64,000 nt of DNA from Rhea pennata (taxonomy: Eukaryota > Chordata > Aves > Rheiformes > Rheidae), in NCBI RefSeq assembly GCF_028389875.1, contig NC_084687.1, positions 2,258,611 to 2,322,610 on the forward strand, given 5' to 3'. The stretch's first letter is position 1. Each line of letters begins with the position of its first letter. Of the stretch, positions 26,301 through 37,618 are shown in pieces. Under the pieces are notes generated by a model. The model ran no database searches. It saw only the letters and a list, made by a program, of their open reading frames with translations, and was not told where the DNA came from. Made by a program: the position numbers and the translations under genes.

Positions 26301-29300
26301 GGGTAATTTGTTTCTCAGCAAAACCGGATATTATGTGCAGGGATGTATTTCAAGTGAAATGCAAAACTAGACAAGTGCAATTTGCTGATTAACTGTTTCA
26401 GTTAGCAAAAGAGTAAAACAAAAAAACAAAAAGAACAAAAAAACTCAATCGCTTAGCATGGAACAGGAGCAAATTTTGCATGGGTCTTTCAGGTCCCTGA
26501 TTTTTACGCCCCCTCAGCCAGTGCACTCAGCTTAGCGAGTGCTCCATTGAGCTGTAAGTGGGAGACCTGAGCTCTGCATTTAGCATCTCACCACAGTCTT
26601 CCCATGCCTCATTTTCCCCAGCCCCACAATGAAAATAACAATTCCTTTTGAGACCTGAAGGTGAACATGGCTAAGAGAGAGATACTAGCTGCCAGACAGA
26701 CCTCTCTTCCACTGATGTTTCTGCTTAAATCACCAAAGGATTCAGCCCTACTAGGCAGGGTGGGAGTTTGGACAAGGAGGCAGACAGACTAGCCAGGTTC
26801 ATCTCCAAGCAGAATGCGAGGATGGACCCTGCAGAGCCCCCTTTCCAGACCCTGATAGCTTTCTCCAGGTCTTTTTTTCTATCAAAAGTTGATGGTTCCT
26901 AGAATAATTTTCAATATTACTACTATTTTTAAGCAGCTGAGAAACCTGCTGCACTCTTTGAGTAACAGAAAAACTTGCACATTAACAGTTCCTCAGAACA
27001 GAAAAAACAAGTCTATATTTTCCGATGAATAAATGAAAACCGGCCTTGCAATCATACATCAGCCTCTGCATGCTTGCGGCACCCGAGGAGGAATTAAAGT
27101 CTTGCTAAGCATGGCAGCAAGGTATTTACTAGCGAGTTCGGAGTGACTAAAGTTCCCGTGCTCTAAACAACCAGCTCAGCTTTCCTCATCTAAATAAACG
27201 TGGCTGTCTCTGGCCCAACCACTTAACATGTGTGTGACTGTGTGTTAAAGATGTAAGCATGCCCAAGGAGAGGACAGGAAATGTGCTGAGCATGCAACTA
27301 TTTCTGAATTCTTGCAGTGATATGGGAAAACATGGGTCTACTCTCTCAGGCCTCAGGTCTAAGAGCATTTTGATTGCAACTCATTGCCCTTAAAGCCTCA
27401 CTATCTGAAAGATAGAGGTATAGTCTTGAGGTCAGGCAGCTGCTCCACCCCACCCTGAGGGAACTGGACCCAGTTATTGAGAATAATGATGAAGTCAAAG
27501 GCTGGATTGTCACATGCAAGTGAGCAGAATGAAAGGGAGTTCAAGTGGCACAGCCTGGAGCATGCATCGCTGGAGCACTACTTACGGAGGATCTCTCTGA
27601 TGAGAACTGGCTGCTCCAAGGTAGCTGGAACACTGGCTCCACTGGCGTTCACTGCCTTCACGCGGACACGGATCTTCTCTCCAGAGCTAAGGTTCTGGAT
27701 TGTGTACCGCATGGAAAGAAAAGGCTCCTGGTTCGCAGTGATCCAGTCTGTACCTAGAACAAAAACAAAAGAGCACTTCAGGCACACCGCAGCTAGTCAC
27801 ACACACGTACCATAAAGTTGGATCAAGTCACAGGAGTGAAATCCAGAACTACTTCCTTGCAAAGATGAAGTGATTCAAGGCACCAGCAGAAAAAGGCATT
27901 TTAGAAGTGAGGCTGGCCACCAGGGATTCAATGCGATCCTGCATTGTCCTGGAGGCCAGCCACCCAGCTCTGCCAAGGACTGCAGGGTGCCAGACGTTGG
28001 CATATACTGAACTTTTGTCCATTAAAATATTCATCAACTACTTTTGAGTAGCATTTGCAAGTAAAAAAATTTACTTGCTGTTTGCAAGTAAAAAAAAATG
28101 GATTAAACCTACAAACAAGCCTCACAGAGCCACCATTAGCTGCCAGCAAGCCTGTACTCACTAGCAAATAAGACCAAAGCTGGTCTCTCCACCCCGCTCC
28201 CCCCCTGTCAGTCTATAAAAAGGATTTGCAAGGGTCAGACCAGCAGGTCTGCAGAATGGCCTTCACAGTCTAGAATGACCATCTAAGTGCATTTCTAGAG
28301 TTCACAAAAGGTTGTCTTATTACTCAACAAGCCAACCTGCTCCTCCTGCTGACCCAGACTCATTGGGGTTCACTATGCTCCCCAGCTCCCAAGCTGCTTC
28401 CTTTGGTTGGAAGGGATGTCTCAAATTCACCCCACAGCCAAGACACAGGAGCTCCCTTATGTCAGACAACAAGGTCTTGCAACCCCCGCTGAGCCTTTTA
28501 AGGGTTTTCTCAGCTAAAAAACGGACAATGCAGCACCACAGGACTAGGTGACCCATGCAGGCAACCAGAGCAACTCATTGGTGCCGGGTTTGCTAGGCCT
28601 CTATTCACACTTCCAATCTGAAGTTTTTCCTGTCAAATGCTGACAGATGAACCAAGTCCCACCAGCTCCTCTGTCCCTTCCCCACCTGCATTACTGAAAC
28701 CAAGGAAACCAACAGACAATTCTCATTGTATTTTAGTCAGCCAGGGTCAGATTTGCAGCAGTCCAAATTCAGCAGCTATGGAGCCCATGTGGTCATCACT
28801 GAATGATTAGTACTCTCTTGTCACCCAGTCAAACCCAAAGCAAGCTAGGAGAGCATCCAAAACTGTGACCTCTGAGTGGCTATCAGCCAGCTTCCTCTAG
28901 GAATGGCTGCATTTTTCCTATTCCCAAACAGTGGTCTCCTCACGCATTGAGTCCAGGTGTGGTTACTTCCCAAGCCCACCAGTCCCATGGTGAAAGCCTC
29001 CCATGGCCAAGCAAGTGTCAATCATGCCTGCTACAAGCAAACAGCTAAGGGTCATGGTTCACGTTCTGAAGACCTACCAACTACTTCAGTCTCTCAAACT
29101 GTTCCAACGTCATCCAGCACCCACACACCCATCCCACTAGCCCTAGGCTTCGCCTTGAAGATCCCTCTTCCACAACTGCACAAGGTGGGTCTCTCTCACC
29201 CAAAGCCAAGCTGGGCTTCACAAGAGTTCCCCCAAAAAATTAAGTCTCATTCACCTATGTCATTCCACCTACAAGCAATGCCATTGAAGAGCCACAGATA

Positions 29301-30309
29301 ATTACTGTTACCCACCAGCCTACTTCCATCCTCTAGCAACCCACAGCCCTCCTCCTTCCAGGTGTCTTGAGCCCCTTTCTCCACAGCTCAGGGTTTGCCC
29401 ACTACTTCTGCCTGCCAGTTGCTCTTCTGTTACCTAGCAGTGCCTATTCCTCCCTCATCCTCCCCCGTTATCCCCATCTCCTCTGTGTTTATTTTTAGGC
29501 AAACATGGAAGAACTGCATCTTCTTCCTCCTGAGGTCTTGAATCACCACCCTGAGGCTGTCCTCTGCCCTTCACAGTAACACATCAGCTCTTCATGCTTA
29601 CGAGGCAGGAAAGCCCAAGCCTACTTCCATCTTTGCAGAACTCCACCACGTATCCATCCAGGCCCGAGCGGCCAGTCTGCTCCGGGGCTTTCCAGGTCAG
29701 TGTAACTGAATTTTCACTCACTTCTTCCACAGCCAAGGACAAAGGAGGGCTGGGTGGCTCTGTAACAAATCAATGGCAGTGAGGGCAGGCTCCCAGGGTG
29801 TCAGAGGGTTGTCAGAGGGCAATCACAGAACCTCTGGGCTGGTCTTCAGCCCTCTGCAGGTCCTTGTCACCCCTTCCACCCTAAACCTCCAACCCTATCC
29901 CACTCCAATTATTTCTCTGCCAATTTCATCCCAGCATCTTTCTCCTCCACAACAGCATCCCACTCTCACCCTCCCTACTCCCAATACCCCTGAGTATGCC
30001 CTCCCAGCCTTAAAGACTCCCCCCGCTTTGATTTCTATCCCCCTTCTCACCTGCTTTAGGCTTCTCAGGCTCAGGTTTAGCAGCTGGGGCTTGGGGTTCA
30101 GGTAGGGGAGCCAGGGAACCTTCTTCGGGGGCTGGAGTTGCCTCTGCTGTTGGGGTGGGAGCTGGCTCATCTGTGGGGGCTGTGGACTGCTCCATGGCAG
30201 GCAGGTTCTCAGGGGTCAGGGGCTGTTCAGCAGCTGGGGCTGGTGTTGGTTCTTCCTTTGGGGCTGCTGGAGCTGGGTGTGCAGCTGGAGCTGTGGTTTT
30301 GCCAGTCAT
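20385..30309 (-). CDS. MYBPH: Myosin-binding protein H, nine exons recognised
   Basis: Encodes a thick-filament protein of the skeletal-muscle sarcomere that binds myosin. Exons on the minus strand: 30309-30051, 29759-29625, 27753-27586, 24798-24710, 23194-22999, 22639-22500, 22330-22171, 21156-21020 and 20571-20385. All have AG/GT borders and joining phases, giving 490 residues before the tail (human 477, from memory). Domain order is a Pro/Ala/Glu-rich N-terminus (about 1-86), FnIII (88-183), Ig (190-283), FnIII (284-382) and Ig (396-490), with each domain split over two exons. Key residues: [22 protein letters not shown] with [19 protein letters not shown], and [10 protein letters not shown] with [10 protein letters not shown]. 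The start at 30309 opens [10 protein letters not shown], like other bird copies. The last exon found ends in phase 1 (VKG, then GTAAG), so a further short exon is needed. Its position next to ADORA1 favours MYBPH over the paralogue MYBPHL. Confidence 0.95.
24799..27585 (-). other. MYBPH: MYBPH intron 3
   Basis: The largest MYBPH intron, between the second FnIII exon and the first Ig exon. No coding exon, transposon or RNA gene is recognisable in it. It contains an A/AC-rich stretch near 26417-26445. Confidence 0.7.
28057..28078. repeat. Small perfect hairpin
   Basis: A 9-base stem, GCAAGTAAA and its complement TTTACTTGC, closes a loop of four A. Another GCAAGTAAAA copy follows at 28084. It lies in MYBPH intron 2 with no known role. 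Confidence 0.7.
29489..29498. promoter_or_regulatory. MYBPH: MEF2-type motif in MYBPH intron 2
   Basis: TTATTTTTAG matches the MEF2 consensus YTAWWWWTAR exactly. MEF2 factors act with myogenic bHLH proteins on muscle genes. It lies about 130 bases past the exon 2 donor. A 10-base A/T-rich match can occur by chance. Confidence 0.35.
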
Positions 30310-30367
30310 TTCTGCAAAGCCTGGGGACCGGGGAAGGGAGTATTTCTTCTCTTGGACCTCTACTCTG

Positions 30368-30511
30368 GGTAGGGGTCCCTGGTCAAGATTAATGATCTCT
30401 TCTCTGGACCTGGGGTCTCAACTCCAAATCTGGGGTCCCTGCTCTGGACCAAGCGTCTCTACTCTAGATCTGGGGTCTCTGCTGTGGACTAATGGTCTCT
30501 GCTCCGGGCTG
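30368..30511. repeat. 20-bp tandem repeat in the MYBPH 5' leader
   Basis: About seven imperfect copies of a 20-base unit, close to CTCTGGATCTGGGGTCTCTG on the plus strand, lie between the TATA box and the start codon of MYBPH. If the leader is unspliced, the repeat is transcribed in the 5' UTR. Confidence 0.65.
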
Positions 30512-30564
30512 GCTGTGCTGGGAGGGGGGAACCAGGTCACTGAGCCAGGACAGAAGTTAGAAGA

Positions 30565-30590
30565 TTTTTATAGGCTTCAGCTGGCACTTG
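30565..30590 (-). promoter_or_regulatory. MYBPH: MYBPH core promoter: TATA box with two E-boxes
   Basis: Read on the minus strand, TATAAAAA (plus 30565-30572) is preceded five bases upstream by CAGCTG (30578-30583) and by CAAGTG (30585-30590). CAGCTG is the classic E-box bound by myogenic bHLH factors such as MyoD and myogenin, which fits a muscle gene. Transcription would start near 30535-30540, about 230 bases before the ATG. An acceptor-like CTTTGCAG two bases before the ATG means a spliced 5' UTR is also possible. Confidence 0.6.
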
Positions 30591-31112
30591 TCACCTCCCT
30601 GCAAACCAATCTGCCTGCGCAGGCGGGGGCCGCCAGGAATAGCCACCCAGGACCTGCACATTCAGCAGCATGCCCCTACCCCCTCCCATGAGGATGGAGC
30701 ATATGTCTCTGCCCCCCTGCTCTCCTCCCCTCCCCACGCCCCACACAGGACAAGACAGTCCCTGGCCAGGTCACCTTTCTCTGGGGATATGGCTGACAGC
30801 TTCTCTTCCCAGGACCGACACCCCTATGAGCTCCTCTAAATAAGGGCTCCCTGGCCCTCCCACACACTGCTACTACCCAGTCACGCTGAACCCCCCGGTC
30901 CTCCCAAATCTCTCCATTGACCCTAAATTTCCCTCCCTCCATGCCCTCCTCCAGTCCCTCCTCTCACCGCAGACCTTCCCTACCCCCATGAATCCTGCAA
31001 TGCCCCCCCCAATCCCACCTGCCCCCCCCAAGTCTTCTCCTAGCCCTTACTGCAGCCCCAGATCCCTCTGCCCCTCATTTCTTCCTCTGGCCTCTACCTC
31101 AACCCCAGACTG

Positions 31113-31225
31113 ACAGAATCACAGCATCTCTGGGGTTGGAAGGGGCACCTGGAAATTGCCTAGTTCAACCCCCTTGCTCAAAGCAGTGTCAGCTAGAGCA
31201 AGTTGCTTAGGACCTTGTCCAGCCC
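31113..31225 (-). mobile_element. CR1 LINE fragment (3' end)
   Basis: ACAGAATCACAGCATCTCTG is followed by a GGTTGGAAGGGGCACCTGGA-type block and a run about AACCCCCTTGCTCAAAGCAG. This is the reverse complement of the CR1 3' region, so the element lies on the minus strand. Only the last 110 bases or so remain, as in most 5'-truncated CR1 copies. Confidence 0.85.
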
Positions 31226-34200
31226 TCTGTCCCCCAGGTCCTCCCCTAGCTTCTACCTGAACCCCAGGCTCCCCAGGTCCTCCCTAACTACTAACTCAAC
31301 TGCAGACTCACCTGTTCCCTATGTCCTCCCCATAGCTCCTCAACGTTTATGTAATGGGTTGCACCACAGCAATCCTTCCCAACCTTCAACATAGACCCCT
31401 CCCAGACACCCACTGCACACGTACACCAGCTCTGCTGACCCATGTTCCAGGGGAAGCTTAGCCAAGGGCTAGCCCTGCTCCATATCCTCCAGCCTGATCC
31501 TGCATGTGCAAAGCAGGAACCTGTCCATGGGGTCAGGTTACCCCAGGACTCATGTCCAGCAACCCTTCTTCCAGCCCCCAAACTCAGATTCACCCCAAAA
31601 TCCTATGATGGCCCAGAGAAGCCCCATTATCCTCAGAGGATATATCCCTCCTCAGCCCCGATCTGTCCATGGTCCCTCATTTGCCATGTTGTGCATGGAA
31701 TATTACTAAAAATGTCTCTGTAACCTATGGTCTAATTCCTTGACCTTCCTCAAATTCAGGTTCACAGAGTGTTCTCTCATGTTCCCCAGCTACATGTTTG
31801 CTTCCAGTGACCCTGCTATGGAGGAGTAATGCAAGCCAACTCTACCGGGCTTTGCTCCAAAGGCTCATTGCTTTGTGGTCCCCAGAAAACACCTCCAAAC
31901 AGGGGCATAAAGGTCAAGCAATAGCTCCGAGACAGACAGAGCATGAAGCAAGATACATGCTCCAACAGAACTGAAGGAATGAGCTTTGCTAACAAGGGGG
32001 TGGCTTTCTAAGTGGGGGGAGCTGTGGCAACCCAAGAAGGAGAAGGATAGAAGAAAAAACAAAATCTCATTACCAGATTAGTGTTAAATGGGATGTCAAC
32101 ATCCCAAGAAGAGTCATAGTGCTCTGAGAGACGCATCCCAGGTGGAAGACCCCTGCACTGGGAATGGACCTGGTGAGAAGAAGGGATGGGAAGAGGACAA
32201 CAGGGCAGCTCTGCAGATTATTTGGCTCAGAAGTCTGAATCCCTCAGCCAAGCCTAGGACCAGAAGCTCAGCTCCTGGCTGTGAAAATGGAGATAGACAA
32301 GCTGTAGTGGTTGCACAGAGGTATGGAGGCACTGCCCTGAGGACCTCTGTACCTTACACTCCTCACAGACATCTGACAGCAGGAGAGAAGAAGTGGATGT
32401 AAAGGAGGTGACTGCCACTCCCCAGGAGCAGCATGAAGGAGTCCTGCACTTTCTGCTAGCCCTGCTCCCCCTGTAAGCTGAGGGAGAAGTTCGTCATAGC
32501 CACCAGTCCCGCTAGTCACAGGGAGATCAAGTAACATGCACGCACACCCTCCTGCTGCCCTGGTTGCCTCTCAGAGTCCAAGTGTGGCCAGGAGGCTATA
32601 GCCTGGCAGCACTACCCTTCTGACCCATGGACAGATTTTTCCTCCCTCAGTTATTTCAGTGACCACATTTGGCAGCGGAACAGAGCCAGGACATCAAAAG
32701 AAGGTATCAGTGTCTCAGGAGAGGGCACTTTTCCTTCAAAACTATGTGATAACCCAAGTGTTCTGTAACTACTTTTGTCAGCAAGTAATAATATGACCAA
32801 TAAAGACTTGCCCTTCCCAAAATACCTGTGGGGTGCCAGAGGGCCAAATTCTCTGCAGAAGGAGGGGAGAAGTGAAGGTCCCATGATTTTTGCTACCTGT
32901 AGGGAGCCAAGAAACCATGGACAGATGCTGGCAGCTGCTCCCTGTTCTCTGGAGTGGGTTGAAGCAGCTCAAATTTGCCAAGCAGGTCACAATCCAGAAA
33001 ATTTTCTGCAGCAAAAGACAAGACAGTCTCGCTCCCCAACACAACAGCAATGTAGGGTTAGAAGAGACCATCTGTCTTCCTCCATCCAAGCACCTCTCTG
33101 AGCCACCTTTGGCTTCCTGAAGGGTCTGTGACCCGGAGAGAAGGGATGGGGGAAACTTTAGTTTCTGCATGTCTTGACATACAGGTATTTCAGCCTGTCT
33201 TGGATGATATTGGCATCTCCTTGATCTGGAGGGAGGTGGACTGAGATCTGCCAAAACCTCTGTCCAGAGCAAGCGTTAGCTGTAGTACTATCCATATGTT
33301 TATCAGATAACTGACATCTTTGTGGGGACCTCAGGAAATAAACATACAACTTTTCTCATGGGAGACTTCAGCAGTCACTTCACTCATGTCTTATTGCTTT
33401 TTTCAGTCAGCTCTCAGGTGGTCATCTTGACTCCCACAGCAGCATAAACTCTGTTCAGAAGTCTTCCCTGTATTTTTTCAAAAGTGATCATGTAGTCTAA
33501 TCTAAGCTGAAGTACTTTGTAAAAGTAGGTTTCTTTCAATTTCATGCAAGAAAAGCAATTTAAAGACCTCAAAAAGAGATCAATACTGAAACTCCAGCTC
33601 ATAAGGAAACACACACTCAAATTTCTCTCCCATTTCAATTTGGGTGCGCACAGTTGAAAATTAAATGCTTCCTCTGGAAAAGAACATCAATGCAATTATT
33701 ACACTTGAAGTTTTTGATTTGAACAAAACTCAGGTTTTTAACCAGATCAATGACATTTAAGTGCTGTTTTCCTGTTGACTCACAAGATGACTCATAGGTT
33801 AAGAGCAAGTGAATCAACGCAGTTGATCATCAAGACTTATCTGGGCCAGGTTACTGTAGCGTACTGGCATCTTATTTATTGGCACATTGCCAGCGAGACC
33901 ACTGTACGTTGAATAAATTCAAACACAGAAACACTGTACCCCCTGCCGTAGATCGCAACAGCCATCTGTGGCACGTTGCCCAAGTCCAAAGTCAAAGACC
34001 TTCACTGGGGTACAAGCCGTGGAAGCTGAAAGTTTGGTTATCCACCACGAATGGACGCTCTCATGAGGTGTGACACAGGAGGTAGACAGGGAGGGAAAAC
34101 ATCGCTCTGTGGAGTCACTTCAGCAATGACAGATGTGAGCAGGGTGTCTCAGTTAAAGCCCCTCCACCAGTGCAAGCAAACAATATTGTGATGAAAGAAA

Positions 34201-36339
34201 TAAAAGGAAGTACCACCTAGTGTGAGTCCTCTGATGCTTAACACAATAACAAATGAGCAGGATTAAAAATACATCCAGTGACCAGTATTAGCTGTTTGTA
34301 TGGGTAGCTGAGGGCTTGAACATTAAAATACTGCCTGGAAAGTCTCATGTTCTAGGGTCTCTTCTAACACTGGATTTACCAAATAGCTTTGGACAAATAC
34401 CTGAAACATTTTATGCTTCCGTTCATCCCTCTGCAAAACAGGAACCTCCCAGGAAGAGGCTGTAAAACAAGATAATTCACTTGGAAGTGTGCTTACACCC
34501 CAAAACAGCCAGGTTCCTCTTCACCCAGGTTTGCCAAGCTGGGAAGTCAGTGGCAGGGACCTGCTGGGGAAAAGGCCAGGCACGGTTGTCTCCAACAGCT
34601 GATGTGTTGGTACGAGAAGATGGATGATGCCTCAGACAGGTGGGCTAAATCCTAGAGGCTTCAAAGATTAAAACCAATGTGTAGACAGGGCTCCCAGATT
34701 AGAAGGGAGGTGATGAGGCCTTTCCATTTGTATACCGTAACGCAAAGCGGAGATACCAAAGGCCCAGAATAAATGAAGGCCCTTGTCCTCCTGGTGGGAA
34801 GGGTTCCTTGAAGCCATAACATCCTCTGCACTTTTCCTGTCTTGCTCTCCTCTTAGTGAACATCCTTGAAGAGTCTGGATGGGCCCTTTGCACCCTAGGA
34901 GGACTGCAAAAGCAACAGCACAGCTATCACGTGCTGTCACTTGGACAGCCACCACCAACTTCAGGTGTGGTGTCACCATGCCCCTAGTGCAAGCGGTGCT
35001 TTACCAGGGTGAAGGACAGAGCCCAGCTCCACAGGGTTATATCATCAGGGTCAACAAGCAGAAATCACCCATGATATGTACTGGGGAGGGGGGAAGATGA
35101 GGGGACACCCAGGCCTACCAGTCCCCCACACACACGCACTGCTGTCCTCCCTCCTCCTCAAAGGGGCATATTCAAAACCACTTGATGGAGTTAGTTTCTG
35201 CACTCTAATCTCTCTGTGGCCCCATGCAGCTCTGGGTACGTAACATTCACAGTCCTCAGGAGCCACCACAAAAGGCCCAGGACATGCCCAAGTCCCTTGA
35301 ATTTCAGCACAAGAGAGGTGCCTAAATACTTCTGGCCGTTCCTAGTCACAGATACAACTGAGATGGTTCCCATGATGGGCTGTCTCGTGCCTGCACAGCC
35401 TGGGGAACCCAATGCCTTTGGCTGCTTTTCCCCCCTCCCTGACCTTGTCTGTCCCCTCTCCTCAACGGTGAAGTCAGACCTGAAGAAAACCAGGGAGCTC
35501 ACTGGGAAAGCGCACAGCCACAAGCACGGCTGCAGGGCTGAGATTCAGGCAGGCTCAGTACCCTATCTGCCATGCCACATCTCGCTCAGCTCTGAGCAGA
35601 AGTTTTTCCAGACTCCATGTCACCACGATATTCACAGCAGGCTGAGTCAAACAGCCGGGGCAGGCAGCAGGTGGGCTGGGACGTAGGCAAGCTTTCCACT
35701 TTGTGTACCACACGCAAGCAGATGCTTACTTCACCAGGAAGCAATGACAGCGGGCAGGGTCTCCAGGGCTGAGCTGTGACGTGGGCTCCACTCACGGCAG
35801 CTCAGTCCCTCTCCTTGAGTCCCCAGGGAGAGCACCTGTTAGCAGTGCTGCTCTGGGGCATTAAACTACCATTGCCTTAAGATTTCCTTATCTGATCTAC
35901 AAAACATAGCCAGGTAATAAGAAAGAGACATCTTTGGTGCAATTCAGGGTATCTTCAAGTTACTGCAGAGCATCTCTGCCTGGCACACAGTACAGTTCAT
36001 GCAACACCACCTGTATGGCCAGGTGAGGGGAGTGGCAGTGTGTGCTCCAAATCATCCTCGTTGCATGGGGAAACATGTTAGCTCACATGAGGTGTGACCG
36101 GCATCAACAGCTTGATTCAGCAGTTAGGGCAAGCAACAGGTTTGCCCCCCATCAGATGCTCCCATGCCAATGGCCAGCACTGGCTCGTGAAGTAGCACAC
36201 ATGGGAACCTGGAGCCAAATCCTCTCTCTGGGATGGGAGAGAAAAAGTGCTTCCACATCCGGACAGGGATTGTAGTTGCAAACACCCAGCCCTCTCTGAC
36301 CATCAGCCTCTCTGGATTGTTATTTCTGGGCTGTGATGG

Positions 36340-37618
36340 GATAACTCCTGTGGAAGGATCACTAAAATTTTGGGTTAGGGCCTTGGAAGGAAGGGGAGTC
36401 CAAGAGAACTTGTTAATATTCAAGTATCACTTCCTCCAAGCTCAAGATTGGTGCATCCCTATGAGTAAGAAGTCGAGCAAAGGGGACAGGAGATCTGCAG
36501 GGATGAGCAAGGAGCTCCTGGCAAAACTCAAACAGAAGAAGAAAGTACACAGAATGTGGAAAATGGGACAGGCCACTTGGGAGAACTACAGGAATGTTGT
36601 CAGAGCATGCTGGGATGCGATGAGGAAGGTTAAGGCCCATTTAGGATTAAATCTGGGCAAGGGATGTCAAGGACAACAAGAATGGCTTCTTCAAATACAT
36701 CAGTGGCAAAAGGAAGATGAGGGAAAATGTGGGCCTGCTGCTGAATGGGTTGGAGGCCCTGGTGAAGAAGGATGCAGAGAAGGCAGAGTTCCTGAGTGTC
36801 ATCTTTGCTTCAGCCTTTACTGCTAAGGGCAGCCCTCAGGAATCCCAGACTCTGGAGAGAAGAGAGATGGTCTGGCAAAAGGAAGACTTTCTCTTGATGG
36901 AGGAAGATCATGTTAGAGATCTTTTAGGCAAACTTGACACCCACAAATCCATGGGCTTCAATGAGATGCACCCACAAGTGCTGAGGGAGCCAACATTGTG
37001 CCTTGTGGTCAAGAAGGCCAATGGTATCCTGGAGTGCATTAGGAAGAGTGTTGTCAGCAGGCTGGCTGAGGAAGGTTATCTTCCCCCTCTACTCATCCCT
37101 GGTGAGGCCACATCTTGAGTACTGTGCCCAGTTCTGGGCTCCCCAGTACAAGAGGTATGTAGAACTACTGGAGAGAGTCCAGTGTAGGGTTACAAAGATG
37201 ATTAGAGGACTGGAGCATCTCTCATATGAGCAAATGCTGTGAGAGCTGGGCCTGTTTAGCCTGGAGAAGAGAAGATTGAGAGGGGATCTTATCAAAGCAT
37301 ACAAAAATCTTAATGGAGTATTTCAAGAGGATGGTGCTGGACTCTTTCCAGTGGTGTCCAGCGACAGGACAAGAGAAAATGGGCACAAACTGAAACACAG
37401 GAAGTTCTGCCTGAATATGAGGAGGAATTTATTTACTGTGAAGGTGACAGAGCACAGGAACAGGTAGCTCAGAGAGGCTGTGGAGTCTCCTTCTCTGGAG
37501 ATATTCAAAACCTGCCTGGACGTGATCCTGTGTAATGTGTTTTAGGTGACCCTGCTGGAGCAGAGGGGTTGGACTAGATGATCTCTAGAGGTTCCTCCCA
37601 ACCTCAACCATTCTGTGA
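36340..37618 (+). mobile_element. CR1 LINE copy, 5'-truncated and internally deleted
   Basis: CR1 is the main non-LTR retrotransposon of birds. Recognisable parts in order are a stretch before the reverse transcriptase (PMSKKSSKGDRRSAGMSKEL to about 36700), the N-terminal edge of the reverse transcriptase (LDTHKSMGFNEMHPQVL, about 36935-36990), and the C-terminal end of ORF2 ([14 protein letters not shown] and [19 protein letters not shown], about 37003-37200). The 3' UTR ends ATTCTGTGA at 37618. The catalytic reverse transcriptase core is missing, so this is a deleted, non-autonomous relic. The start point is approximate because the 5' edge fades into unique DNA. Confidence 0.9.

Larger units (their letters stand above)
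27754..29624 (-). other. MYBPH: MYBPH intron 2
   Basis: This intron separates the two exons of the first FnIII domain. It holds a short perfect hairpin (28057-28078) and a MEF2-type motif (29489-29498), listed separately. I see no gene in it. Confidence 0.7.

Noticed and set aside
33040-33120. Possible old CR1 trace (TAGGGTTAGAAGAGACCATC)
   Set aside because: It vaguely resembles the CR1 3' end, but the flanking sequence does not align well enough to claim it.
36233-36826. A 197-codon open frame as a host gene
   Set aside because: Its sequence is CR1 LINE coding remnant, continuous with the CR1 3' end at 37618.
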